A stretch of 64,000 nt of DNA from Bacillota bacterium. Lineage in GTDB: Bacteria > Bacillota_I > Bacilli_A > RF39 > UBA660. Both the position numbers and the translations under genes were made by a program. The notes beneath the pieces are model-generated. The model saw only the letters and a list, made by a program, of their open reading frames with translations. It searched no databases and was not told the origin of the DNA. Location of the stretch: positions 17,148 through 81,147 of the forward strand of contig JAEYYH010000008.1 of the NCBI GenBank assembly GCA_023430885.1, read 5' to 3'. Shown one piece after another: positions 1 to 8,866 of this stretch (the stretch's first letter is position 1; each line of letters starts with the position of its first letter).

Positions 1-818
1 AACTTCCAGAAGTTGAAACGGTAAAAGAAACATTAAAATTTAAGATATTAGGTAAAAAAATAAAGAATGTAAAGATATTATATGCCGGAATAATAGAATA
101 TCCTACCAGTGATGAGTTTATAAAACAAATAATTGGTGAAACTATAAACGATATTAAAAGGCGAGGAAAATGGTTAATGTTTGAACTTGACCATTACTAT
201 TTGCTTAGTCATCTAAGAATGGAAGGAAAATATAATATTCGTCAAACTGGAGATATATACGACAAACATGAACATGTGTCTTTTGAATTTACAGACGGTA
301 GCGAACTAAGATATCGTGATACAAGAAAGTTTGGGCGTATGCATTTAATAAAAAAGGATATTATAAATAGTAGGAAACCATTAAATGAGTTAGGTTTAGA
401 ACCTTGGGATGATTCACTAAATGTATCATACCTAAAAGAAAAATATAAAACTAAAAAGTTGCCTATTAAAACAGTGATTCTTGATCAGAGTATAATTGTT
501 GGAATAGGAAATATATATGCAGATGAAATTCTATTTCTTAGCAAAATAAATCCTTATACAAAAACTAATGAACTTAATGATAAAGACCTAGATAATATTA
601 TTTTATATACAAAAAAAGTTTTAGAGGAAGCAATAAAAATGGGTGGTACAACTATAAGGACCTATACATCTAGTGAAGGAGTTCATGGTAAATTTCAACA
701 AAAATTGCATGTTCACAACCATGAAGGTGAATTATGCCCTATATGCAATAATTTTATAGTCAAAGTCAAAATCAATGGTAGAGGTACATATTATTGTGAA
801 AAATGCCAAAATAGATAA
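1..818 (+). CDS. mutM: Formamidopyrimidine-DNA glycosylase (5' end cut off by window)
   Basis: Bifunctional glycosylase/AP lyase that removes 8-oxoguanine and other oxidised purines. The frame is open from base 3 and begins LPEVETVKET, so only the initial Met-Pro-Glu, which holds the catalytic N-terminal proline, is outside the window. The helix-two-turn-helix region (ILDQSIIVGIGNIYADEILF) and the C-terminal four-cysteine zinc finger (CPIC...CEKC) are present, as is the terminal GRGTYYC motif. Total length would be about 274 residues, normal for the family. A hairpin with a T-run follows directly. Confidence 0.97.
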   Translation, partial: LPEVETVKETLKFKILGKKIKNVKILYAGIIEYPTSDEFIKQIIGETINDIKRRGKWLMFELDHYYLLSHLRMEGKYNIRQTGDIYDKHEHVSFEFTDGSELRYRDTRKFGRMHLIKKDIINSRKPLNELGLEPWDDSLNVSYLKEKYKTKKLPIKTVILDQSIIVGIGNIYADEILFLSKINPYTKTNELNDKDLDNIILYTKKVLEEAIKMGGTTIRTYTSSEGVHGKFQQKLHVHNHEGELCPICNNFIVKVKINGRGTYYCEKCQNR

Positions 819-824
819 TTAAAA

Positions 825-848
825 CAAGAAATTTTTCTTGCTTTTTTT
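825..848 (+). terminator. Rho-independent terminator after mutM
   Basis: CAAGAAA pairs with TTTCTTG across a two-base loop, followed by a run of seven T. It separates mutM from pyk. Confidence 0.75.
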
Positions 849-902
849 CACTTAATATGTTAAAATTGCACTTGTCTATTAAAAAAAGGAGTTGTTGTTT
901 AT

Positions 903-2312
903 ATGAAGAAAACAAAAATAATATGTAGTATTGGACCTGCAAGTTGTGATCCAGAAGTTATGGCTCAAATGGTTAATGTAGGTATGAATGTTGCAAGAAT
1001 AAATTTTTCTCATGCTACAAATGAAGAAAAAGAAACTGTTGTTTCATCAGTAAAAAAAGTTAGAGAAATGACTGGAAAACACGTAGCAATTTTATACGAT
1101 ACTAAAGGACCTGAATTTCGTAACGGAATGATGGAAAACGGTGAAGTTAATCTTGTTGAAGGAAAAAATATTCGCGTAGTTAAAGAAACTGTTGTAGGAA
1201 ATACTGAAAGATTTTCTGTAAATCATCCACAAGCTTTAGATTCTTTAGAAAAAGGTAGCGTTATTTTACTAGAAAATGGATTAATGAAAATAGAAGTTAT
1301 ATCTAAAGAAGAAGACGGTGTAACTTGTAAAATAGTTAATGGTGGGGTTTTAGGAAATAAAAAGAGTTTAAACGTTCCAGGAGCTCATTTAGATATTCCA
1401 TTTATTAGTGAACAAGATAGAGAAGACATAATTTATGCTTGTGAGCATGAAGGAGATTTCTTAGCATTATCTTTCGTATCAACAAAAGAAGATGTACTTG
1501 CTGCTAGAGAAATACTAAAAGCTTATAATAGAGAAGATTTAAAAATTATATCTAAAATTGAAAGTACAACTGGTGTAGAAAATCTGGATTCAATCATTGA
1601 AGTATCAGATGGTATAATGGTTGCTCGTGGAGATTTAGGTGTAGAAGTTCCAATGGAAAAACTACCAATTTACCAAAAGATGATAGTTCAAAAATGTCGT
1701 ACATTTGGTAGAATTTGTATAGTTGCAACTGAAATGTTAGAATCAATGAAGAAAAATTCTCGTCCAACTAGAGCAGAAGTATCAGATGTTGCTAACGCAG
1801 TACTTGATGGTACAGATGCTGTTATGCTTTCTGGTGAAACTACAGTTGGAAAATTTCCAATTGATACAGTTAGATTTATGGCTGATATTTGTGAAAATAC
1901 TGAAAAATATTATGATTATGATTATGTATTTGAATCAAGAGGAAGAGAAGATATAACTGAAACAATAGCCCAAAGTGTTATTGCTTGTGCAGAAACATTA
2001 GATGTTAAAATTATAGTAGCATCTACTACTAGTGGTTATACAGCTAGAACTGTAAGTAATTTAAAACCAAAGAGTTTAGTACTTGCTTCATGTCCAACTG
2101 CAGAAACTGCAAGATCTCTTGCTTTAAACTGGGGTGTATATCCTGTTATTGTTCCAGTATTTAAAAGTACTGATGAAATAGTAACTTCAGCAAAAGAACA
2201 AGCTTCTAAATTTATGCATTTAGAATCTGGAGATATTATAGTTGTAACTGGTGGATTTAATGTTCACGGTGTAGCTAGAACAACAAACTTCTTAAAAATC
2301 GAAGAAATATAA
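903..2312 (+). CDS. pyk: Pyruvate kinase
   Basis: Makes pyruvate and ATP from phosphoenolpyruvate and ADP in the last step of glycolysis. Begins MKKTKIICSIGPAS with the conserved N-terminal ARINFSHA motif and the active-site stretch IISKIEST followed by GIMVARGDLGVEVP and TEMLESM. At 469 residues it is the short form and lacks the extra C-terminal PEP-utiliser-like domain of the Bacillus enzyme. An AAAGGAG ribosome site precedes the ATG. It appears monocistronic between two terminators. Confidence 0.97.
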   Translation: MKKTKIICSIGPASCDPEVMAQMVNVGMNVARINFSHATNEEKETVVSSVKKVREMTGKHVAILYDTKGPEFRNGMMENGEVNLVEGKNIRVVKETVVGNTERFSVNHPQALDSLEKGSVILLENGLMKIEVISKEEDGVTCKIVNGGVLGNKKSLNVPGAHLDIPFISEQDREDIIYACEHEGDFLALSFVSTKEDVLAAREILKAYNREDLKIISKIESTTGVENLDSIIEVSDGIMVARGDLGVEVPMEKLPIYQKMIVQKCRTFGRICIVATEMLESMKKNSRPTRAEVSDVANAVLDGTDAVMLSGETTVGKFPIDTVRFMADICENTEKYYDYDYVFESRGREDITETIAQSVIACAETLDVKIIVASTTSGYTARTVSNLKPKSLVLASCPTAETARSLALNWGVYPVIVPVFKSTDEIVTSAKEQASKFMHLESGDIIVVTGGFNVHGVARTTNFLKIEEI

Positions 2313-2319
2313 AAAGAAA

Positions 2320-2385
2320 AAGAATTATTTAATGATGGGTTTATGTTTATATTCCATCTCCATTAAATAATTCTTATTTTTTTGT
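2320..2385. terminator. Bidirectional terminator between pyk and tmcAL
   Basis: A perfect 15-base inverted repeat (2320-2334 with 2362-2376) is followed by a T-run on the plus strand and has an A-rich opposite flank. The last codons of tmcAL lie inside the hairpin, so the terminator overlaps the coding end. Confidence 0.75.
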
Positions 2386-3476
2386 TTAAAAGGTAAAAAA
2401 TAAATAGAACTAACTCTTTTTTCAATATCTAAAATTTCACTTTTTATATTAGAATATCCAGTTATTATTGGTAATGAACTGGTCTTTTTTACTTTATTTA
2501 AATATTCTTTCCCTTTTTTATTAAACCCTAGTATTCTTATATATTCACCTTTTTGTGTTCCAGCAGCTTCTTCTTTAGTATAGCTACATAGAATATGAGT
2601 AAGCATTCTTTTAACCTTATTATATGTATATCTTTTTGTCTTTATATTATTAATAAGTTCATCCATATTGTTAGAAGTATAAATGTATTTTTTAATTCTA
2701 TTTTCTATACCTTCATCAACAGTATGATATATACTTAAATTATTAAAATCGCTTATTATCTTATATTTTAATAAATCAAAATAATCTTCAGTGTAACTTA
2801 AATCTTTTTGCATATATTCATATACGATAGGTGGAACGTATTTCTTAATATCTTTATTTTCTTTAAGGGCATTTCTAATGCTAGTAGCACTTACTACATC
2901 ATTATCTAATTTTAAACTATGAAAATCATTAGTCCTTTTTATACAAATAGGTTTAATATTAGCCTTTTGTTTTTTTATTTCTTTAATATATGATATTGCA
3001 AGTAAGTCATTTGGTTTATCAATTTTAATATTAGTTAAATCACAAACAGCTCTAGATAATGCTGTAGGATAGCTTATTCCTTCATCTAAATAAGTCTTAA
3101 CTTTTATATCAAATTCATCATTATCGATTTGAATACTGGCTATATTACTTAAAATTTCTATATCATCAGTTTCACTACCAAAGACTAATCTATCAACATT
3201 CATATTTTTTAGTATTTCAATAGAACCTTTAGCAAATATATCAGCTCCTTGACTTGAAAAAACAAAAGGTAATTCAATCACTATATCTACACCTAGTGAT
3301 AAAGCTATATCTGTTTTATCCCATTTATTTATAAGACTAGAATCTCCACGTTGTAAAAAGTGTGAGCTCATAACTAGTACGATGATATCATCAGGATACA
3401 TCTCTTTTATTTTATTTATATGATATAAATGTCCATTATGAAATGGATTATATTCACAAATAATTCCAGTACTCAT
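2325..3476 (-). CDS. tmcAL: tRNA(Met) cytidine acetate ligase (YlbM family)
   Basis: Nucleotidyltransferase-fold enzyme that makes N4-acetylcytidine at the wobble base of elongator tRNA-Met from acetate and ATP. The start MSTGIICEYNPFHNGH carries the HxGH-type motif and lies after an AGGTGAT site; in-frame sequence upstream of it has no homologous look and is ignored. Later conserved stretches are VIVLVMSSHFLQRGDSSLINKWDK and SSQGADIFAKGSIEIL. Length 383 residues is close to the family norm. It is divergent from yceD-rpmF, the same neighbourhood as ylbM-ylbN-rpmF of Bacillus. Confidence 0.93.
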   Translation of the reverse strand: MSTGIICEYNPFHNGHLYHINKIKEMYPDDIIVLVMSSHFLQRGDSSLINKWDKTDIALSLGVDIVIELPFVFSSQGADIFAKGSIEILKNMNVDRLVFGSETDDIEILSNIASIQIDNDEFDIKVKTYLDEGISYPTALSRAVCDLTNIKIDKPNDLLAISYIKEIKKQKANIKPICIKRTNDFHSLKLDNDVVSATSIRNALKENKDIKKYVPPIVYEYMQKDLSYTEDYFDLLKYKIISDFNNLSIYHTVDEGIENRIKKYIYTSNNMDELINNIKTKRYTYNKVKRMLTHILCSYTKEEAAGTQKGEYIRILGFNKKGKEYLNKVKKTSSLPIITGYSNIKSEILDIEKRVSSIYFLPFKQKNKNYLMEMEYKHKPIIK

Positions 3477-3591
3477 AAAATCACCTCGTTTATATAATAT
3501 CATATTTTTAAATTTATTTATATAACTAATAAAATACTTGCATTTTCCTCTATTTTTATGTATAATTGGTAGGTATGTCGGTGGTGATTGA

Positions 3592-4074
3592 ATGATTATT
3601 GATATTAGTAAATTGAAGAATGGTTCTGAAACTAATATAGAAGTTAATGAAAACATTAATATAGAAAAAGAAAAGCTGCAATCAGTAAATATCTTGGATT
3701 TAAAAAATGCTTCTATTAATGGCTATATTCATGATGATGAAATGGAAAATTATTATTTAGATTTACTTGTTAGTGGAACTATGGTTTTACCTTGTTCTAT
3801 AACATTACAACCGGTTGATTATGCTTTTGAAACTAAAATCGAAGGTGATTATTCACAAATGATGTCAGAAATCGGAGATTTCGGTGAAAAAGTAAAGAAT
3901 TGTATTGATATTTTTCCTATTATATGGGAAAATATACTAATGGAAATTCCTATAAAAGTTACTTGTCCAGATGCTACTGATTTGAAGCTATCTGGTGATG
4001 GTTGGAAATTAGTAACTGAAGGGGAAGAAGAAAAGACTACTTCAGCTTTTGATAAGCTAAAGGATCTACTATAG
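3592..4074 (+). CDS. YceD family protein (DUF177), paired with L32
   Basis: Member of the YceD/DUF177 family (YlbN in Bacillus), found beside rpmF in most bacteria and linked to 23S rRNA or large-subunit assembly. The central [24 protein letters not shown] stretch is typical, but the usual CxxC-like pattern is reduced to one cysteine here (C at LPCS) plus later ones. The gene ends 17 bases before the rpmF start, so co-transcription is likely. The exact role is not shown by the sequence. Confidence 0.85.
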   Translation: MIIDISKLKNGSETNIEVNENINIEKEKLQSVNILDLKNASINGYIHDDEMENYYLDLLVSGTMVLPCSITLQPVDYAFETKIEGDYSQMMSEIGDFGEKVKNCIDIFPIIWENILMEIPIKVTCPDATDLKLSGDGWKLVTEGEEEKTTSAFDKLKDLL

Positions 4075-4091
4075 GAAAAGAGGTGTTGATG

Positions 4092-4304
4092 ATGATGAAA
4101 TTAAATATTCAATTATTTGCTGTACCATTTAGAAAAGTTAGTAAAACTAGAGGTAGAATGAGAAGAACTCATTATAAAATTAGTGAAAATAGTACAACTA
4201 AATGTCCAAAATGTGGTGCTGATGTAAGACCACACAGAGTTTGTGCTGCTTGTGGTAGCTACAAAGGTAAAGAAGTAATTAAAAAAGAAGAAACAGCTGC
4301 ATAG
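4092..4304 (+). CDS. rpmF: 50S ribosomal protein L32 with a Prp-type N-terminal extension
   Basis: The core [21 protein letters not shown] and the zinc-ribbon cysteines (CPKCGAD... CAACGSYKG) identify L32. The unusual part is the N-terminus. Three consecutive ATGs after an AAAGAGGTG site lead into MKLNIQLFA directly before VPFRK. That leader resembles the LQLFA/LQFFA peptide that Prp protease removes from L27 in Firmicutes, which is known biology for L27 but not, as far as I know, for L32. Which ATG is used is uncertain; 4092 gives the best spacing. Confidence 0.93.
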   Translation: MMKLNIQLFAVPFRKVSKTRGRMRRTHYKISENSTTKCPKCGADVRPHRVCAACGSYKGKEVIKKEETAA

Positions 4305-4359
4305 TTGTTTTTTTTTTGCTTTTTTAGTATAATAAAAACTAGAATAGAGGATGACGTAA

Positions 4360-5973
4360 ATGAATAAAAAGGGTTTTACTTTAGTAGAGTTATTAGGTGT
4401 TTTAATAATTATGGCTATTATTATGGTAATTGTGGTTACACCAATAATAGGTCAAATTAGAAATACTTCAAAGAAACTAGATAGTGCATCATTGCAAGTT
4501 TTGTATAAAAGTGCTGATAGTTATTTAGATGCAAATAAAAATTTATATCCTAAAAACAATGGAATGATATATTATATTTCGGTAGGTCAATTGATTGATA
4601 ACGCCAAACTTACTAGTAATTATTTATCATCATACTCAGAAAAAGTATTATCAAGGAGCAATGTAATAAAGGTTGCGGTTGAAGATGGAGGATATCAATT
4701 CTCATTTGCAGAAAGTGCTGAAAATTTATCAACATTATATAAGGCTTACCAAGATGTAGCAAATGATAGTACTTATACTTTTCTTGGAGGAACTTATTTT
4801 TCTGGGGCAGCTGCTAATAACTATGTATATTATAGTGGTTTTATGTGGCGTATTATGGGAATAAATAAGGATGGTAGTATAAAGCTTGTAGCTGATGAAC
4901 CTATCACTACTTTAAATTACGGAGCAGATCTTTTATATAAAAATAGTTATGTTAAAGAATGGTTAAATGATTATTTTTTAAGTAGATTAAAATACTCAGA
5001 TCATCTAATTGAACAAAGATTTTGCTACTTAGCAACTTCAAATAGTGCTGCAAATCAAGATGTTTGTGGTTCTTTAATTGAGAGTTCTATTGATCGGGCA
5101 ATGATAGGGCAACTTTCATTATATGAGTATAACATGTCTGTATTGAACGGAAATACTTATTTAGATAACGATTTTGTATCATCAACTTTAACATATTCAA
5201 CAACTGATACAAGCAAATTATTTACAGTTTTAGCAGATGGAAGCATAACAACAAAGAATATAAATAGTATGCATTATGTTAGACCTGTTATAAGTTTAAT
5301 GCCAGAATCTACAATAACAAGTGGAAGTGGTTCTTCTGCAAACCCTTACATACTATTTAAACAAGTTGCAAGTGTAAGTCAACAAGATAATAGAACTTTG
5401 AATTCACTTAATTTATCAGATGGAGAATATATAAGTATTAACAGTAAAACTTACAGGGTAGTAGACAATGATAAATCTAATGTGAAAGTTATATTAAATG
5501 ATTTATATAAAAATTCTGGTGTTAATTATTCGGCCTCATTCGGTCCAAGTTCCACATTTAACACTAGCGAAGGCTTAGCTCAATATTTAAATAACACAAT
5601 GTATTTTAATGAATATCAACCTTTAGAAGGCGCAGTAAAGATGGGATTTTGGTACCAAGGAGATTCTACATCATTATCTCCATATTACAAGACTACATCA
5701 TTATCCAAAACAGGAATTATATATGGTGTATATGTAGGCTTACCTAAGATAGGTGAACTATTAACAGTACCAATCTATAAACAAGTAACAAATAGCTTTT
5801 GGACTATTTCTAAGAGTTCTGCCTCAACCGTTAATACTGTGTCATCTACAGGTGTTGTAGAAACAAATGTTTCTAGTAGTGCCTATGTTAGGCCAGTCGT
5901 AATATTAGATGCGGCTATTTTAGTAGCAAGTGGTAATGGAACTAGTGCTACTCCATATGTAATAGTACAATAA
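4360..5973 (+). CDS. Large type IV pilin-like / pseudopilin protein
   Basis: The N-terminus MNKKGFTLVELLGVLIIMAI is a classical class III prepilin signal: short basic leader, cleavage after G, F at +1, E at +5, and a hydrophobic helix. The remaining 500 residues are far longer than ComGC-type pseudopilins. They contain two related modules, each ending in a Y-VRPV motif followed about 30 residues later by GSGSSANPY or GNGTSATPY. This suggests an internally duplicated surface adhesin-like domain displayed through a pilin anchor. No pilus assembly genes are in the window. Function not recognised beyond that. Confidence 0.8.
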   Translation: MNKKGFTLVELLGVLIIMAIIMVIVVTPIIGQIRNTSKKLDSASLQVLYKSADSYLDANKNLYPKNNGMIYYISVGQLIDNAKLTSNYLSSYSEKVLSRSNVIKVAVEDGGYQFSFAESAENLSTLYKAYQDVANDSTYTFLGGTYFSGAAANNYVYYSGFMWRIMGINKDGSIKLVADEPITTLNYGADLLYKNSYVKEWLNDYFLSRLKYSDHLIEQRFCYLATSNSAANQDVCGSLIESSIDRAMIGQLSLYEYNMSVLNGNTYLDNDFVSSTLTYSTTDTSKLFTVLADGSITTKNINSMHYVRPVISLMPESTITSGSGSSANPYILFKQVASVSQQDNRTLNSLNLSDGEYISINSKTYRVVDNDKSNVKVILNDLYKNSGVNYSASFGPSSTFNTSEGLAQYLNNTMYFNEYQPLEGAVKMGFWYQGDSTSLSPYYKTTSLSKTGIIYGVYVGLPKIGELLTVPIYKQVTNSFWTISKSSASTVNTVSSTGVVETNVSSSAYVRPVVILDAAILVASGNGTSATPYVIVQ

Positions 5974-5996
5974 AAGAAAGCTAAGCTTTCTTTTTT
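5974..5996. terminator. Bidirectional terminator
   Basis: AGAAAGCT and AGCTTTCT form a hairpin followed by TTTTTT on plus. It sits between the pilin gene and the convergent SEDS gene. Confidence 0.7.
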
Positions 5997-7122
5997 AATT
6001 TTTATATTGTTTATTCTCGTTATTAATATTAAATATTAATCCAATCATAATCATGTAACTAAGTAAACTTGATCCACCATAACTTATAAAAGGTAAGGTT
6101 ATGCCTGTTATAGGGAGAAGACCAAAAGTCATACCTATATTTTGAATTTGCTGGTATATAAGAATTCCCAATATACCACTAACTATATATCTATTCGTTC
6201 TGTTTTTGCTTCTTTCAGCAATATGAATAATTTCCATATCAAAGTATATAATAAGCATTAGCAATATGACAGCACCAATAAAACCAAAATTTGAAGCATA
6301 TACAGCAAAAATAAAATCCGTATGTGCCTCAGGAAAATATATTGGTGTTTTATTAAAACCATGACCTATATAACCAGCAGATCCAATAGCAGTCATCCCA
6401 TTTTCTAACTGCATTCCCACTGATGAAGACCAATTAATTATACGCTCTATTCTTAAAAAAAAACTATTTCCTAATAGTTTGATAAATAAATTGATGTTGA
6501 AAAAATATAAATATAATATAGAAGAAATAACAGCTAAGAAACTAGCAATTCCAAGATAAAACCAGCGCATTCTAAACTTACTAACAAATAAAATGACAAT
6601 AGTTAAGATTAGATACATAAAAACGGCTCCAGTATCAGGTTCTAAAAATGTAAGTGCAGCTGGTATACAAACAATAAACATTACTTTTAATAATAAAATA
6701 AATTCATTTTTATTACTCTTAACTTTATTTTTTCTCTGATTTTCACTTATGAAAACGGATAAATATATTACTAAAATTATTTTCATAAATTCACTTGGTT
6801 GAATGGTGCCAACACCGGGTATTTTAAACCAACATTTAGCATTATTAATTGGCACACCAATAACAAGCAAAATAATTAGTGTAATAATACCTATAATATA
6901 TAATATTGAGGCATTCTTAATTATAATGTCATTCCCTATATAAACGATAAAGCCAATTAGCAATATTCCTATCATTATCCATAAAATTTGCTTGTATATA
7001 ATTTGATTTATAGTGAAATTAATTGTATCAGCACTATATAAAGTAATAAGTGAAATAGCAAAAAAACAACATAAGCAAACAATTAAAATGTAATTAAATT
7101 TGTATCTGTTTTTTATTTTCAT
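5995..7122 (-). CDS. SEDS peptidoglycan polymerase (RodA/FtsW/SpoVE family)
   Basis: Polytopic membrane glycosyltransferase that polymerises lipid II. About ten hydrophobic segments are visible. Family signatures include IPGVGTIQPSEFMKI and EAHTDFIFAVYASNFGFIGA near the middle, and PFISYGGSSLLSYMIMIGLIFNI at the end. The length of 375 residues fits RodA better than FtsW, but the family members cannot be separated safely by eye. It normally works with a class B PBP; the PBP at 16640 is a possible partner, though it is not adjacent. Confidence 0.9.
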   Translation of the reverse strand: MKIKNRYKFNYILIVCLCCFFAISLITLYSADTINFTINQIIYKQILWIMIGILLIGFIVYIGNDIIIKNASILYIIGIITLIILLVIGVPINNAKCWFKIPGVGTIQPSEFMKIILVIYLSVFISENQRKNKVKSNKNEFILLLKVMFIVCIPAALTFLEPDTGAVFMYLILTIVILFVSKFRMRWFYLGIASFLAVISSILYLYFFNINLFIKLLGNSFFLRIERIINWSSSVGMQLENGMTAIGSAGYIGHGFNKTPIYFPEAHTDFIFAVYASNFGFIGAVILLMLIIYFDMEIIHIAERSKNRTNRYIVSGILGILIYQQIQNIGMTFGLLPITGITLPFISYGGSSLLSYMIMIGLIFNINNENKQYKN

Positions 7123-7216
7123 ATTATCACCAATATTAGTATGTAATTAAAAAAAGTGATTATGCAATTAATTTGACAATTACTCATTTTATAGTATAAT
7201 TATATAAGGTGATTAG

Positions 7217-7531
7217 ATGGAATACATACAATATATAATCATAATTGCACTTATGCTAATAATTGCAGTTGCCATTACTAGAGCGTCTCGCAAGGATGCT
7301 AAAATAGAAGTAAATCGTTTAGTTGATTACTTAGGTGGTAAATGTAATATAATAAATTATGAGGCAAATAAATCCCGTTTTATGGTAACTTTAAAAGATA
7401 TTTCTTTAGTTAATAAAGAAGGTATTCAGAGAATGGGAGCACAAGGTATGGTAGAGATAGATAATCAATTGAAAATTATCTTAGGAAACCAGGCTGAAGT
7501 GTTAAAAAAGCATATTGATGAGTTAAAGTGA
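7217..7531 (+). CDS. Membrane-anchored PTS EIIB-like protein lacking the phospho-cysteine
   Basis: One N-terminal membrane helix (about residues 5-20) is followed by a domain that reads like a glucose-type PTS EIIB: VNRLVDYLGGKCNIINYEANKSRF, then VTLKD and GAQGMVEIDNQLKIILG. In true EIIB the motif before the strand is a D-x-C-x-T-R-L pattern and the Cys is phosphorylated. Here the corresponding residue is Asn51 (EANKSRF), so phosphotransfer through cysteine cannot occur. A regulatory or binding role is inferred. It is monocistronic with its own terminator. Confidence 0.7.
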   Translation: MEYIQYIIIIALMLIIAVAITRASRKDAKIEVNRLVDYLGGKCNIINYEANKSRFMVTLKDISLVNKEGIQRMGAQGMVEIDNQLKIILGNQAEVLKKHIDELK

Positions 7532-7551
7532 TAAATTTTATCACTTTTTTT
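7525..7551 (+). terminator. Terminator after EIIB-like gene
   Basis: AAAGTGATA and TATCACTTT form a hairpin followed by a T-run. The stop codon lies in the stem. Confidence 0.75.
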
Positions 7552-7556
7552 CTTGC

Positions 7557-7573
7557 TTCGACATAAATCGACA
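7557..7573. promoter_or_regulatory. Two tandem Spo0A-box-like sites
   Basis: TTCGACA at 7557-7563 is the exact reverse complement of the 0A-box consensus TGTCGAA. ATCGACA follows at 7567-7573, one mismatch, offset by exactly ten bases. The pair lies 35-50 bases before the sensor-kinase ATG, and a TATACAAT -10-like box follows at 7583. This is the arrangement expected for Spo0A control. Confidence 0.6.
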
Positions 7574-7607
7574 CAAGTAAGGTATACAATTAAATTGGGG
7601 TGAATTT

Positions 7608-8843
7608 ATGCAATATATAAATGATGTAGTATTGTGTTCTATATATTTATTATTTCCTATTTCAATGTACTATTTTTATATTGCCTATAACAAAAAAATA
7701 GAGTCAAAAGAAAATGACTTGCTCTTATGTTTTGCACTTTTTTCTTCTATGTATTTAATAATATTTGGGGGTGCAGATGGATTCCCGAGAACAGCACTTT
7801 TATTAGCTAATATTCCTATAATACTAGCATATATTAAGAAAAGACCTAAAGAAGCTGTATTTTTATCAATAATGTATATTATGGCAGCTGTATACTTATT
7901 TAATGTGACATTTACATGTGTACTTTTAGAATATATAATATATTTCTTTATATATTGTGTAATTAGAAAAGAAAATATTAATCAATACTTATTTACAACA
8001 ATTATTTTTGGAACTAAAACTTTTTTGTTTTTAATTTGTAGTGGGACATCGTCTTATTTCTTTAATGAGTATATATTTAATGATATTTTATGCATATCTA
8101 TTCCAATAACTTATGGTACTGCTCTGTTAATTCTTTATATAGCAGATTTAGGTGATGACATAATAAAGTATCATTTAAGTTATAAAGAACTGGTAAAAGA
8201 AAAACAAATAAGAACATCTTTATTTAAAATAACACATGAAATTAAAAATCCTTTAGCTGTATGTAAAGGTTATTTAGACATGCTAGATGTAAATAATGCT
8301 GAACAATGTAAGAAATATATACCAATTATAGATGTTGAGATTAAACATACTCTTTTAATACTGCAGGACTTTTCTTCATTTTCAAAAATTACTGTAGAAA
8401 AAGATATTATGGATATTAATTATTTACTAGGTGAGGTTGTCTGTAATTTAAGTGAATTATTAGAAAAGAATGATATTAAGCTTATTTTTAATTTTGATGA
8501 TGAAATATATATAAATGCTGATTATACAAGATTAATGCAAGTATTTATAAATATAATAAAAAATAGCATTGAGTCTTTTGAAGATAAGAAGCGCAAAAAA
8601 ATAAGTATTACAGAAATAGAAGAAACTAATTATATATATATTATGGTTGAAGATAATGGTAAGGGGATAGAAAAAGAAAATATGGTTCATATTAGTGAAC
8701 CCTTCTTTACTACGAAGAAAACGGGTACTGGTTTAGGAATATCACTTTCTAATGAGATAATTACATCGCATGGTGGTACCATGAAATATGAATCTGAATA
8801 TGGTAGAGGCACTAAAGTTACAATTAAATTACCAAAAAAATAG
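7608..8843 (+). CDS. Membrane sensor histidine kinase (sporulation-kinase type)
   Basis: Several hydrophobic segments fill the first 190 residues and there is no obvious extracellular domain, as in KinB/KinD-like sporulation kinases. The phosphoacceptor region is TSLFKITHEIKNPLAVCKGYLDML (His followed by E). The ATPase part shows the N-box (VFINIIKNSIESF), G1 (VEDNGKGIE), F-box (EPFFTTKKTGTGLGIS) and the G2 motif in the same stretch. No response regulator is adjacent, which suits a phosphorelay kinase. Spo0A-box-like sites lie upstream, so feedback from Spo0A is inferred. The substrate is not known from sequence. Confidence 0.88.
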   Translation: MQYINDVVLCSIYLLFPISMYYFYIAYNKKIESKENDLLLCFALFSSMYLIIFGGADGFPRTALLLANIPIILAYIKKRPKEAVFLSIMYIMAAVYLFNVTFTCVLLEYIIYFFIYCVIRKENINQYLFTTIIFGTKTFLFLICSGTSSYFFNEYIFNDILCISIPITYGTALLILYIADLGDDIIKYHLSYKELVKEKQIRTSLFKITHEIKNPLAVCKGYLDMLDVNNAEQCKKYIPIIDVEIKHTLLILQDFSSFSKITVEKDIMDINYLLGEVVCNLSELLEKNDIKLIFNFDDEIYINADYTRLMQVFINIIKNSIESFEDKKRKKISITEIEETNYIYIMVEDNGKGIEKENMVHISEPFFTTKKTGTGLGISLSNEIITSHGGTMKYESEYGRGTKVTIKLPKK

Positions 8844-8866
8844 CTACTAGTTATCTAGTAGCTATT
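8841..8866. terminator. Bidirectional terminator
   Basis: ATAGCTACTAG and CTAGTAGCTAT are perfect 11-base arms around a four-base loop. The hairpin holds the stop codons of both convergent genes. Confidence 0.65.

Noticed and set aside
2325..3656. Longer tmcAL start at 3656
   Set aside because: The extra 60 residues overlap the divergent yceD region and have no family similarity; a good ribosome site precedes Met at 3476.
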